Part shown: positions 28,228 through 37,223 of the stretch, piece after piece
How the letters are laid out: every line of letters begins with the position of its first letter
How positions within the stretch are numbered: the stretch's first letter is position 1
From: Pseudoxanthomonas sp. X-1
GTDB taxonomy: Bacteria > Pseudomonadota > Gammaproteobacteria > Xanthomonadales > Xanthomonadaceae
Assembly: GCF_020042665.1 (NCBI RefSeq)
Contig: NZ_CP083376.1
Location: 3,508,001-3,572,000, forward strand
Direction: 5' to 3'
DNA length: 64,000 bases
Position numbers and translations under genes: made by a program
The notes under the pieces: generated by a model
What the model was told of the DNA's origin: nothing
The model's database searches: none
Seen by the model: only the letters and a program-made list of their open reading frames with translations

Positions 28228-29847
28228 ATGGACCGCCCGATCCGCGACTACTTCGAACACGTCCGCACGCTCGACTTCGTGCCGACGCCGGGGCCGCGCA
28301 ACGCCTGGCAGACCTGCGTCGGCGCGCACCTGGGCGCGCAGCGCGAGGCGCTGTGCTGGGTGGACACCGAGCGCGTGGTACGGCGCTATACCTTCGAACA
28401 GCTCGACGCCTGGTCGGCGCAGTTCGCCCAATGGCTGCGCGCGCACGGAACCGGACCGGGACAGGTGGTGGCCGGGCTGCTGCCGCGGCGGCTGGAGCTG
28501 CTGATCGTCGTGCTGGGCACCTGGCGCGCCGGCGCGGTCTACCAGCCGCTGTTCACGGCGTTCGGGCCCAAGGCGCTGGAACACCGGCTGGCGGCCAGCG
28601 GCGCTCGGCTGGTGGTGTGCTCGGCCGAGCAGCGCCCCAAGCTGGATGAGGTGACCGACGCGCCACCCATCCTGACGCTGGGCAGCGGCGACGACGAAGA
28701 CTTCTGGGCCGCACTGGAAGGCCAGCCGCAGGCCTTCGCCCCCGTCCCGCGCCGGCGCGAGGACCCGTGCATGATCATGTTCACCTCGGGCACCACCGGT
28801 GCGGCCAAGGCGCTGCGCGTGCCGCTGCACGCACTCGATGCCATCGCCACCTACATGCGCGACGCGGTGGACCTGCGGCCCGATGACGTGCTGTGGAACA
28901 TCGCCGACCCCGGCTGGGCCTACGGGCTGTACTACGGCATCGCCGGGCCGCTGGCGCTGGGCCATTCGGTGACCTTCCACGAGGGCCCGTTCACCGTGGA
29001 CAGCTGCTACCGCACCCTCGCCGAGCTGGGCGTGACCAACCTGATGGGCGCGCCCACCGCCTATCGCATGCTGATGGCGGCCGGCGATGCCGCCGCCGCG
29101 CCGGTCAAGGGCCGGCTGCGCGTGGTCAGCAGTGCCGGCGAGCCGCTCAATCCCGAGGTGATCCGCTGGTTCGACCAGGCGCTGGGCACGGTCATCCACG
29201 ATCACTACGGTCAGACCGAGACCGGCATGACCCTGTGCAACCACCACGCGCTGGCCCATCCGGTGCAGCCGGGCAGCGCCGGTTTTCCGTTGCCCGGCTA
29301 TCGCCTGGAGGTGCTGGACGAGCACGGCCAGCCGCAGCCGGTCGGCGTGCCGGGGATGCTGGCGGTGCACGTCGAGGACTCGCCGGCGCTGTTCTTCCGC
29401 GGCTACGAGAACGCCGAGACGCAGCCGTTCAAGGACGGCTGGTACCTCACCGGCGACACGGTCGAGCGCAACGCCGATGGCTCCATCGCCTTCGTCGGCC
29501 GCAGCGACGATGTGATCACCTCCAGCGGCTACCGGATCGGGCCGTTCGACGTGGAGAGCTGTCTGCTCGAGCATCCCGACGTGGTCGAGGCCGCGGCGGT
29601 GGGCAAACCGGATCCGGAGCGCTTCGAACGGGTCAAGGCCTACGTGGTGCTGCGCGCGGGCGCCGCCGGCGACGACGCGCTGGCCGCCTCGCTGGCCCAG
29701 CACGTCAAGACGCGGCTGTCGGCGCACGCCTACCCGCGCGAGATCGCCTTCGTCGCCGACCTGCCGAAGACGCCCAGCGGCAAGATCCAGCGCTTCCTGC
29801 TGCGCAACCAGGCGCGGGCGGAAGCCGAGGCGGCGTCATCGGCGTGA
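28228..29847 (+). CDS. AMP-binding acyl-CoA synthetase
   Basis: A 539-residue ANL-superfamily ligase, probably an acetyl- or medium-chain acyl-CoA synthetase. Motifs in order are the P-loop MFTSGTTGAAKALRVP, LWNIADPGWAYGLYYGI, SSAGEPLNPEVIRWF, HDHYGQTETGMTL, WYLTGDTVERNADG, GRSDDVITSSGYRIGPFDVE and the C-terminal PKTPSGKIQRFLLR with the catalytic lysine. It activates a carboxylic acid to the adenylate, then the CoA thioester. The chain length is not predictable from these motifs. It has no fused carrier domain. Confidence 0.9.
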   Translation: MDRPIRDYFEHVRTLDFVPTPGPRNAWQTCVGAHLGAQREALCWVDTERVVRRYTFEQLDAWSAQFAQWLRAHGTGPGQVVAGLLPRRLELLIVVLGTWRAGAVYQPLFTAFGPKALEHRLAASGARLVVCSAEQRPKLDEVTDAPPILTLGSGDDEDFWAALEGQPQAFAPVPRRREDPCMIMFTSGTTGAAKALRVPLHALDAIATYMRDAVDLRPDDVLWNIADPGWAYGLYYGIAGPLALGHSVTFHEGPFTVDSCYRTLAELGVTNLMGAPTAYRMLMAAGDAAAAPVKGRLRVVSSAGEPLNPEVIRWFDQALGTVIHDHYGQTETGMTLCNHHALAHPVQPGSAGFPLPGYRLEVLDEHGQPQPVGVPGMLAVHVEDSPALFFRGYENAETQPFKDGWYLTGDTVERNADGSIAFVGRSDDVITSSGYRIGPFDVESCLLEHPDVVEAAAVGKPDPERFERVKAYVVLRAGAAGDDALAASLAQHVKTRLSAHAYPREIAFVADLPKTPSGKIQRFLLRNQARAEAEAASSA

Positions 29848-29893
29848 GGCGCGCGAGGCGCGAGACACCGTTGCCCAACGCCCGGACCAGCCG

Positions 29894-30244
29894 CTAGTCG
29901 TCAACCACCACCACCGGCGTCAGCGGCACCTTCTCGCCACAGGCCAGGCACTTGCGATAACGATGACCGTGCTTGTGGCGGGGCCGCGAAAGCAGTCCGC
30001 CGCACGGGCAGCGTCCCTGCTCCATGCCCCGCAGCCACAGGTACAGGCGCCAGCTGGCCAGCGACGCCCAGACCAGCCCCAGCGCCATGCCGGTAAGGGC
30101 CAGCAGCGAGCCGATCTGGCGTGCCGCGGCGGCCCCGATCAGCGCCTCCTGGTGCTCGACCACGAACGACAACACCCAGCCGGCGGCCACCAGCACCGGC
30201 GCCGGTGCATACAGCCGCGCCACCATCCGCGAAAATCGCCTCAT
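29894..30244 (-). CDS. Small membrane protein with C-terminal zinc ribbon
   Basis: Not recognised as a named family. The 116-residue product from ATG 30244 (MRRFSRMVARLYAPAPVLVA) has two hydrophobic segments (APVLVAAGWVLSFVV and LLALTGMALGLVWASL) and ends in a four-cysteine ribbon, CPCGG...CLAC, with histidines between (RPRHKHGHRYRK). An ATG at 30343 would add a basic, unlikely extension. It is the last gene of the minus-strand copper cluster, 55 bases after the PCuAC gene, so a metal-related role is possible but unproven. Confidence 0.65.
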   Translation of the reverse strand: MRRFSRMVARLYAPAPVLVAAGWVLSFVVEHQEALIGAAAARQIGSLLALTGMALGLVWASLASWRLYLWLRGMEQGRCPCGGLLSRPRHKHGHRYRKCLACGEKVPLTPVVVVDD

Positions 30245-30299
30245 CCCGCCCCCTGTCCGTCGCGACGCGATCCGCGCCGCCATCGGCGAGCTTATCCGC

Positions 30300-30773
30300 T
30301 CACATATGCATGCCGTGCATGTCCGCCGCCGGGGCCGTCGCATCGATCGGCCGCACCTGCAGCCGCACCGTCTGCGCCGGCGCGCGGGCGAAGCGCAGGA
30401 CCACCTCGATCGCCTGTCCGGCGAGCAGCGGCTGGCGCGGACCGATCAGCATCAGGTGCGCGCCCGAGGGCGCCAGCGCCACCGTCGCGCCCGCCGGCAG
30501 GTCCAGCCCGTCGAGCCGGCGCATGCGCATCACGCCGCCGTCCATGCGGCTCTCGTGGATCTCCACCCGCGCCGCCATCGGCGAACTCACCAACAGCAGC
30601 CGGTCGGCCTCGGCGCCCGCGTTGACCAGGGTCAGGTAACCGGCGGCGCTGGGCGCCTGCGGCGGCGTGGCCCGCGTCCACGCCTCCCGCACCTGGATGG
30701 TCGAGCTCGAACCGGCCGCCTGCGCCAGCGTGGCCAGCAGCAGCATCGCCGCGGTGATGATGGTCTTGCCCAT
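30300..30773 (-). CDS. Periplasmic copper chaperone PCuAC
   Basis: A 157-residue protein with a signal peptide (MGKTIITAAMLLLATLAQA). The PCuAC domain has the Cu(I) ligand set: VEIHESRMDGGVMRMRRLDG and APSGAHLMLIGPRQPL, matching the H-M-x10-M-x21-H-x-M type motif. The C-terminus DMHGMHM is an added Met/His tail seen in many members. PCuAC hands copper to cytochrome oxidase assembly or to other periplasmic targets. It follows the PepSY gene in the copper cluster. Confidence 0.93.
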   Translation of the reverse strand: MGKTIITAAMLLLATLAQAAGSSSTIQVREAWTRATPPQAPSAAGYLTLVNAGAEADRLLLVSSPMAARVEIHESRMDGGVMRMRRLDGLDLPAGATVALAPSGAHLMLIGPRQPLLAGQAIEVVLRFARAPAQTVRLQVRPIDATAPAADMHGMHM

Positions 30774-30848
30774 AAGCCTTGCCCTCTCCTTCAAGGTTGA
30801 ACGACGTCTTGCCCGTGGCCAACGCGCCGGCCGCCGCCGGCTGTTATC

Positions 30849-32321
30849 TCATGCGCGCCGCAGCCGCTGGCGAGGCTGCACCCAGCCCAGGTCCACCGCG
30901 AGCATCACCAGCCACGAGACGCCCACCAGCGGGAACAGCACCCCGCCCACCGCCAGCATGCCCGCCACGACCTTCAGCGTCCGCGGCCGCGCCGGCAGCG
31001 GCGGCACGCCCAGCCCGCCGCGCGGACGCCGCTTCCACCACATCACCGTGGCGCTGAGGCACAGCGCCAGCGTGCAGGCGCAGGCCAGCACCAGCAGCAC
31101 CCGATTGGCATTGCCGAACTCGTCGCCCATGTGCACGTTGATGCCCCACTCCAGCGCCTTGGCCACCGGGCCGTAGTCGGCGTAGCGCATGTCCAGCAGC
31201 GTCCGGCCGCTGTACTGGTCCAGGTGAATCACCCGCTGCTGGTCCAGCACGCCGTTGTAGAGCGAGGCGGTGTAGACCCCGCGCGCACCCTGCGGCATCG
31301 ACACGCTGTAGCCGGCGCCGATCCCGCGCGCGTCGAACGCCGCCACGGCGCGATCCAGCCCGATCGCGCCCGGCTGCGCCGCGCTGGCGTGGCCGGCACC
31401 ATGCCCGGCGTGCTCCATGCCGGGCATGTCGGCCATGGCCGCGTGGGCGGCCGACTGCGGCACGCGCGCCTGCTGCAGCGACCAGGCTTGGTCGGCGCTG
31501 TCGGCCACGCGCGCCTGCGACATGGGCAACTGCACGCGTAGGCCGGCCGGATAGCCGAAGTTGTGGCCGTTGACCAGCTTGTTGACCTGCGCGCCCCATA
31601 GCCATGACCAGGGCATGCCCGACAGGGCCAGGAACAGCACCGCCGCCCCCGCGCATATGCCGACCACCGCATGAAGGTCGCGCCAGAACAGGCGCTGCGA
31701 CGGCCTGCCACGCACCGTGAGCACGCCGCCCAGCTTGCGTCCGTGCTCAGGGAGGGCCGGACGCTTGCTGGGGATGCGCACGATGCGGCGCGGCCACCAC
31801 AGGTAGACGCCGGTCACCACCAGCACGATGGCCCAGCCCGCGGCCAGTTCCACCAGCGCGCTCGCCCGGCCGCCGAGCAGGTCCAGGCTGTGCAGGCGGC
31901 GCAGCGTCCAGCCGAAGGTGCCGCGATCGGCCAGGCTGCCCAGCACGCGCGCGTGCACCGGATCGACGTACACCACCCGACGCGCGCCGCCGGCGGTCGC
32001 GATGCCGACCTCCGCCGAGGCATCGGCGCTGGCCGGCGTGGTGTAGCGGAACACCTGACCCGGCTGCGCGGCCAGGGCGGCCTGCACGATGCGCTGCGGC
32101 GTGGCCACCCGCTCGCCGGGCGCCGCCGGCGCGACCACCAGCAGGTGGTGATGCACCAGCCGGTCCAGCGGCTTGTGGTAGACAAAGCCCGCTCCGGTCA
32201 GCGCCAGCCAGGCCAGCAGCGGCAGCACCAGCAGGCCGGCGTAGAAGTGCCACCGCCAGATGGCGCGATAGAGGGTGCCGGCTATCGGTGCGTGCAACGG
32301 CGCAGCTGCCACGGTGGCCAT
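30849..32321 (-). CDS. PepSY-associated membrane protein, His/Met-rich
   Basis: A 490-residue inner-membrane protein of the PepSY_TM (PiuB-like) family. Helices are at the N-terminus (HFYAGLLVLPLLAWLALTGA), at LVELAAGWAIVLVVTGVYLW, at AVVGICAGAAVLFLALSGMP, and near the C-terminus. Two periplasmic PepSY regions lie between. A segment around residues 295-320, MADMPGMEHAGHGAGH, is rich in His and Met and is likely a copper-binding loop. Related proteins are reductases working with TonB receptors. The ATG overlaps the stop of the upstream receptor (TGATG), so the two are translationally coupled. Confidence 0.88.
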   Translation of the reverse strand: MATVAAAPLHAPIAGTLYRAIWRWHFYAGLLVLPLLAWLALTGAGFVYHKPLDRLVHHHLLVVAPAAPGERVATPQRIVQAALAAQPGQVFRYTTPASADASAEVGIATAGGARRVVYVDPVHARVLGSLADRGTFGWTLRRLHSLDLLGGRASALVELAAGWAIVLVVTGVYLWWPRRIVRIPSKRPALPEHGRKLGGVLTVRGRPSQRLFWRDLHAVVGICAGAAVLFLALSGMPWSWLWGAQVNKLVNGHNFGYPAGLRVQLPMSQARVADSADQAWSLQQARVPQSAAHAAMADMPGMEHAGHGAGHASAAQPGAIGLDRAVAAFDARGIGAGYSVSMPQGARGVYTASLYNGVLDQQRVIHLDQYSGRTLLDMRYADYGPVAKALEWGINVHMGDEFGNANRVLLVLACACTLALCLSATVMWWKRRPRGGLGVPPLPARPRTLKVVAGMLAVGGVLFPLVGVSWLVMLAVDLGWVQPRQRLRRA

Positions 32322-34360
32322 CAGAAGCTCCAGTTCCAGCTGGCGTACAGCCCGCGCCCGTCGCCGGGCGAGAAGCCGTACACGCCGCCGTCGTACCAGG
32401 CGTAGACGTAGAAGCGATCGGTGAGGTTCTTCAGCTGCAGCGAAAACGCGTTGCGCGCATCCAGCGTCCAGCTGGCGCCGAGGTTGGCCAGGGCATAGCC
32501 GCCGTAGCGACCCAGCGTGTTGGTGCGTTCGAGATGGTAATCGCCCTGGCCGTTACCCCAGGCGCTGAGCCTGAGCCGCTCCCCGACCTGCCAGTCCACA
32601 CCGGCCGAGGCCAGCCAGTGCGGCACGTTCTCGATGTCGCGTCCCTCGGTCTGCAGCACGTCGGGGGCGGCACGCGCCACCGTCGCCCTCTGCCGCGAGT
32701 AGGCCAGCCATGCGTTCCAGCGCGCGTCCGGCCGCAGGTTCACCTGCGCGTCCCAGCCGTGGCGGAAGGTGCGCCCGACATTGACCACGTCGCTGCCGGT
32801 CCCGATCGCGCCCAGCACCGTGGCGACCTCGCCGTCGGCGCGCTGCTCCCAGTACGCCACGCGTCCGCTCAGCCATGCGAGCGGCACGAACTTCAGCCCC
32901 GCTTCCCAGCCGGTGTTGAGGGACGGGCCCAGGTCGTGGACCGTGGTGCGGTAGGCGCCATCGCCGGCGCCGATCTGGAAGCTGCGCCCCCAGTTGGCGT
33001 AGGCGGTCCAGGCATCGCCGAGCGCGTAGGACGCGCTGACCTTGGGCTGGCGGATCGTGCCGTAGCCATAGGCGTCGTAGCGTCGCCCGGTGAGGCGATC
33101 GTCCAGGTGGCCATCGACCCGGTCGATGCGATAGGCCGGCACCAGCTTCAAGCCCGCCAGCGGCTGCAGGACGGCCTGCACGTAGGCGCCGTGGGTTCGC
33201 AGCGTGTAGTCCCAGTCGCGCGTGCGCGCCAGGCGCTGACGCGCGGCGGTGCGCCAGCGCCGCGCGGTGTTGTCCTGCCATTGCGCGTCCACGCCGGTCT
33301 CCACGGCCAGCACGCGGCCCGGCGTCCAGGTGGCCGTGGCGATAGCGCCGCGCTGGGTCTCGTCGTTGTCGCGCTCCTGCTGGCTGCCGGCCTGGGAGAA
33401 GCGCACGTAGCGCGCATTGGTGTAGCGGTTGACGTAGGCCTTGCCGCTCCAGGTCCAGTCGCTGCCGATCAGGCCATCCAGATGCAGCGCGGTCTGCGTG
33501 GTCTGGCGCTCGCCGGCATCGGCCGCCGCATAGGCCACCGCATCGCGCGGCGCCACACGCGCCTGCAGATAGGTGGGGAAGTAGCCGGGCTCCTGCGCAT
33601 GGTTGTGGTAGTAGCGCGTGGTGAGCAGCGCGCTCCAGTCGCCCTCGGGCGCGTTGAAGCCCCACTTGCCGGCGAAGTTGCGTTTGACGGCCCTGGCATG
33701 GTCGCGATACCCCTCCGAATCGCGCCAGCCGAGGAAGTAGTTCTGCGTCCACGGCCCGGTCTCGAAGCCCTTGGACAGCTGCACCTCGCGCGTGCCGAAG
33801 CTGCCGGCGGTGACGCTCAGATGCCCCTCGTCGCCGCCCACGCGCGTGACCAGGTTCACGTCGCCGGCGATGGCGTTGAGTCCGTAGCGCGCATCGTTGG
33901 TGCCGCGCACGACGTCGATGGCGGCGATGTCCCCCGACATCACCGAGTCCAGGTAAGGCATGGCGCCGGCGTTGTCGTTGCTGGGGATGCCGTCGATCAG
34001 CAGCTTGACCGCGTTGATGCGCCCTTCGCCGTTGAACCCGCGGAAGGAGAACCGGCCGGCCTCGGTGCCCATGCGGAACGGCGTCAGCTGCATGCCCGGC
34101 ACCTTGGCGAACAGCTCCCAGCTGTTGTCCACGTGCTGGTCCTGGACCTGATCGGCGCCGATCACATCGACCGAACTGAGCACCTTGCGCGCGGGCAAGG
34201 CACCGCGCTGCCGTGCATGGGCCTCGACCTTGCCCAGGGTCAGCACGGCGTCGGCGTCATCGGGGCGGGCCGCCTGCGCGGCGGCGGGCGGCGCGGACAG
34301 CGCGCAGGCCGACAGGGCCAGGCCGACCGTCGTGGAAAGACGCGAGGGAAAACATTTCAT
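32321..34360 (-). CDS. TonB-dependent receptor, copper cluster
   Basis: A 679-residue outer-membrane receptor from ATG 34360, which has AAGGA upstream. Signal peptide MKCFPSRLSTTVGLALSACA is followed by a plug (VLSSVDVIGADQVQDQHVDN, FSFRGFNGEGRINAVKLLID, MSGDIAAIDVVRGTNDARYG) and a 22-strand barrel ending in GLYASWNWSF. The plug lacks a Met/His-rich patch. It could import a metal-chelate; position between OprC-like receptor and PepSY protein suggests copper or another metal chelate. The frame is open upstream into the neighbouring gene but those residues are not receptor-like. Confidence 0.9.
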   Translation of the reverse strand: MKCFPSRLSTTVGLALSACALSAPPAAAQAARPDDADAVLTLGKVEAHARQRGALPARKVLSSVDVIGADQVQDQHVDNSWELFAKVPGMQLTPFRMGTEAGRFSFRGFNGEGRINAVKLLIDGIPSNDNAGAMPYLDSVMSGDIAAIDVVRGTNDARYGLNAIAGDVNLVTRVGGDEGHLSVTAGSFGTREVQLSKGFETGPWTQNYFLGWRDSEGYRDHARAVKRNFAGKWGFNAPEGDWSALLTTRYYHNHAQEPGYFPTYLQARVAPRDAVAYAAADAGERQTTQTALHLDGLIGSDWTWSGKAYVNRYTNARYVRFSQAGSQQERDNDETQRGAIATATWTPGRVLAVETGVDAQWQDNTARRWRTAARQRLARTRDWDYTLRTHGAYVQAVLQPLAGLKLVPAYRIDRVDGHLDDRLTGRRYDAYGYGTIRQPKVSASYALGDAWTAYANWGRSFQIGAGDGAYRTTVHDLGPSLNTGWEAGLKFVPLAWLSGRVAYWEQRADGEVATVLGAIGTGSDVVNVGRTFRHGWDAQVNLRPDARWNAWLAYSRQRATVARAAPDVLQTEGRDIENVPHWLASAGVDWQVGERLRLSAWGNGQGDYHLERTNTLGRYGGYALANLGASWTLDARNAFSLQLKNLTDRFYVYAWYDGGVYGFSPGDGRGLYASWNWSF

Positions 34361-34440
34361 TCTTCGATCCTTCTGGATTCGCGCGACGCGGGCAGGCCCG
34401 CGCCGCTGGAGCGCGCCGCCGACGGGCGGCCGCGCGCTGC

Positions 34441-36549
34441 TCAGTACCTGAAGCCCAGCCGCACCCAGGCGGTGCGGCCGGGCTCGTGGATGCGCACCGG
34501 ATCGGCGGGGAAGCCGAAGTCCGCGCTGCCGGACAGGTTGAGGTGCTCGGCGTAGTCGCGGTCGAACACGTTGTCCACGCCGGCGGTGAGCTGCCAGGCG
34601 TCGCTGAAGCGATAGCCGGCGTTGAGCGCGAGGGTGGCGAAGCCCGCGCTCGGCCCCAGGTCGCGCCCGACGACATTGCCCTGGCCCTCGCTGACCCGGT
34701 CCTGGCGCGCGACCGCGCGCAGCAGCGCGCCGGCCGACCAGCGCCGGCCTTCCCAGGAGGCGGTCACACGCGCTTCCAGCGGCGGCATCTGCGGCAGCGC
34801 GCGGCCGTCGCTGCGGTTCGCGCCCCAGGCCCAGGCCAGGGTGCCGCCGAGCTTCCAGCCGTCGGCCGGGCGCAGTTCGAGGCCGGCCTCGGCGCCATGG
34901 ATGTCGGCGTCGACGTTGCCCACCTGCGAGCTGGGCCCCATCATCCCGCCCGCGCTGTAGGTGAACAGCAGATAGTCGTCGATGCGGCCCACATAGGCCG
35001 AGACCCAGGCATCCACGCGCACGCTCCTGTACTGCGCGCCGATGTCCAGCTGCGTGGTCTTCTCCGGCCGCAGCGCGGCGAAGGCGTTGACCGCGCCCAC
35101 GGGCCCGCGGTCGGCGGAGAACAGTTCCCAGTAGTCGGGCATGCGCTCGACATGGCCCAGCCCGGCATACCAGGTCAGCGGCAGATCGCCCGCATCGGCC
35201 TCGAAGCGGGCGAAGCCCGAGGTCAGCGTCTGCCGACGGATCTGGCCGAAGGTCGGGCTGGGCATCGCACCGCCCATGCCCATCCCTGATCCCGGGCCAT
35301 CGTCCATCGCCATGCCGCTGGCCTGCGCGCGCAGATCCTTGACCGACGCCCGGTCCAGGCGCGCGCCGACGATCACCCGCTGCGTCTTGCTTAGATGCAG
35401 GGTCAGTTCGGAGAACACGCCTTGGTTGCCCAGATTGGCATCGCGCTGCCAGGCCTCGTAAGGCATGCGGTCCATCGCGTTGCGGCTGCGGTGGCGACTG
35501 GCCTGCCAGTCCACACCGGCCACCAGACCGGCACGATCCCAGGCCCATTCCGAGGCGATCCGTCCGCCGCTGGTGCGGCGGTCGACGTTGGCCGCCATCG
35601 GCATCGGCATGGCCGAGTGGGGGTTGGGCGTGCGCAGGCTGTAGTTGTCCATGATGTGGTCGGCATCGTTGGCGTAGACGCTGGCCTTGATCGACTCCCA
35701 GGCGCCGGGCAGGTCGGTCTGCTCGAAGCGCGCGCCAACGCTGGTGCGGCGGAACTGGCGCCCGTCCATGCCGCGCCCGGCATAGCGCGCCAGGCCATCG
35801 CCGACGCCGGCGTTGACCTCCAGCACCGTGTCGGGATCGGGCGTCCAGCCGATGGCCGCGTCGGTGTTCCACTTGCGCCACTTCGAGGGCACCACGTCGC
35901 CGGCGCCGTCCTTGTAGTCGTCCGACGCCGAACGGCTGGCGGTCACCCGCGCATAGCCGTGCGTGTCGCCGCCGGTCACGGCCAGGTTCTGGTCGTTGCG
36001 GCTACGCGAACCGCCCAGCGCGCTGCCCTGGGCCTGCAGCGTGGGCCGCTCGAAGTGCGGCGTGTCGCGCTCGAAGCGCACCGTGCCGGCCGAGGCGCCC
36101 GGCCCCCACAGCACGGTCTGCGGGCCCTTGACGATGGTCAGGCGGTCGTAGGTCTCCGGCGAGACATAGCTCAGCGGATTGTCCATGCGCGCCGGGCAGG
36201 CGCCGGGCAGGGCGCCGTCGTTGGTCAGCACGTTCAGGCGCGAACCGAACATCCCGCGCAGCACCGGGTCGCCATTGGTGCCGCCGTTGCGGATGGCGGT
36301 GAAGCCGGGAATGGTCTTGAGGTAATCGGCGCCATCGCTGGCCGGCACCGGCTGGCGCGGCAGCCGCGGATCGGTGGTCCAGGTCAGCGGCGTGGACGGC
36401 CGCACGGCGGTGACCACCAGCGGCGCGAAGGTGTGGGCGTCGTCGGCCGGATCGACATCGGCGGCCAACACGCAAGGGGACGACAGGACGCACGCCAGCG
36501 CGCACGCCAGGCGCGACGGCACGGCCGTCGCGGAGCGGGAGACAGACAT
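34441..36549 (-). CDS. TonB-dependent copper receptor (OprC/NosA-like)
   Basis: A 702-residue receptor from ATG 36549 (GGAG upstream). Signal peptide MSVSRSATAVPSRLACALAC; plug with YLKTIPGFTAIRNGGTNGDP, VLRGMFGSRLNVLTNDG and the paired cysteine region GACPARMDNPLSYVSPETYD, characteristic of the OprC copper-receptor group; barrel ending VRLGFRY. Met-rich loops (HSAMPMPMAANVD and GMAMDDGPGSGMGMGGAM) are consistent with Cu(I) binding. It is 63 bases after the DUF2946 gene and 80 bases before the second receptor. Copper import is inferred from family. Confidence 0.92.
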   Translation of the reverse strand: MSVSRSATAVPSRLACALACVLSSPCVLAADVDPADDAHTFAPLVVTAVRPSTPLTWTTDPRLPRQPVPASDGADYLKTIPGFTAIRNGGTNGDPVLRGMFGSRLNVLTNDGALPGACPARMDNPLSYVSPETYDRLTIVKGPQTVLWGPGASAGTVRFERDTPHFERPTLQAQGSALGGSRSRNDQNLAVTGGDTHGYARVTASRSASDDYKDGAGDVVPSKWRKWNTDAAIGWTPDPDTVLEVNAGVGDGLARYAGRGMDGRQFRRTSVGARFEQTDLPGAWESIKASVYANDADHIMDNYSLRTPNPHSAMPMPMAANVDRRTSGGRIASEWAWDRAGLVAGVDWQASRHRSRNAMDRMPYEAWQRDANLGNQGVFSELTLHLSKTQRVIVGARLDRASVKDLRAQASGMAMDDGPGSGMGMGGAMPSPTFGQIRRQTLTSGFARFEADAGDLPLTWYAGLGHVERMPDYWELFSADRGPVGAVNAFAALRPEKTTQLDIGAQYRSVRVDAWVSAYVGRIDDYLLFTYSAGGMMGPSSQVGNVDADIHGAEAGLELRPADGWKLGGTLAWAWGANRSDGRALPQMPPLEARVTASWEGRRWSAGALLRAVARQDRVSEGQGNVVGRDLGPSAGFATLALNAGYRFSDAWQLTAGVDNVFDRDYAEHLNLSGSADFGFPADPVRIHEPGRTAWVRLGFRY

Positions 36550-36612
36550 CGGGGCACTCCAGGCAACACGGATCGCCACCCGCGCAGGCCAGGCCCGCGC
36601 GGATGGGTCGGA

Positions 36613-37083
36613 TCAGGCGACCAGGGTGTGCGGAGGACCGCGCGCGGCGTGGGCCGGCCAGGGCAGGGCCTGGCGCGGCGGGGCCCGGTGTTCGGGCAAC
36701 AGCGAGGGCGCCGCCTGCAGCAGCGGCAGCAACAGCAGGATCAGGACGAAGGGCAGCAGCCGCGCGGCCAGCAGGCAGTAGTCGCAGGCCATGCCGTCAT
36801 GGTGATCGGCCGGCATGCCGTCGGGCGCGGCGTGCCCCATGGCGGCCATGTCCATCGCCAGGCCCGGCGCGTGGTCGCCGTGGCCGGCCGGCTGCGACGC
36901 GGCGCCGGCCAGGTCGACCAGGCGCAGACCGCCGCTGGTGCACAGCGCGGCCAGCGCGCGCAGCGGCTCGGCCTGGTCCTGTCCCTGCAGCCAGCGGCTG
37001 ACCACCGGCGCCACGACCATCAGCAGCGCGCCCAGCAGGGCAAGCCGATGCATCAGTCCGAGGAAGCGGCGGTGGCGCAGCAT
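36613..37083 (-). CDS. DUF2946 family protein
   Basis: A 156-residue protein from ATG 37083 with an N-terminal membrane helix (LALLGALLMVVAPVVSRWL), a His/Met-rich stretch (HGDHAPGLAMDMAAMGHA), the family signature HHDGMACDYCLLAARLLP, and a second hydrophobic segment. DUF2946 genes are typically next to copper receptors and chaperones. It is the first gene of the minus-strand copper cluster and is divergent from the GAF kinase with 140 bases between starts. Confidence 0.85.
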   Translation of the reverse strand: MLRHRRFLGLMHRLALLGALLMVVAPVVSRWLQGQDQAEPLRALAALCTSGGLRLVDLAGAASQPAGHGDHAPGLAMDMAAMGHAAPDGMPADHHDGMACDYCLLAARLLPFVLILLLLPLLQAAPSLLPEHRAPPRQALPWPAHAARGPPHTLVA

Positions 37084-37223
37084 GGCCCGCATTCTAGTGG
37101 GTGCCGCGCCGGTGCGCGCAGGCACGCGGATGTGTAGAGGCCTTCACGGGTGCGGCGCGACGGCGGCCTACTCTTGCGCGCTGCGCCGCGGCGCAGCGCG
37201 CCCGCCAGGAAACCTTCCTCCGC

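Noticed and set aside
34361-35881. Upstream extension of the second TonB receptor frame (about 500 residues)
   Set aside because: This part overlaps the OprC-like receptor in another frame and is not receptor-like; the signal peptide and ribosome-binding site place the start at 34360.
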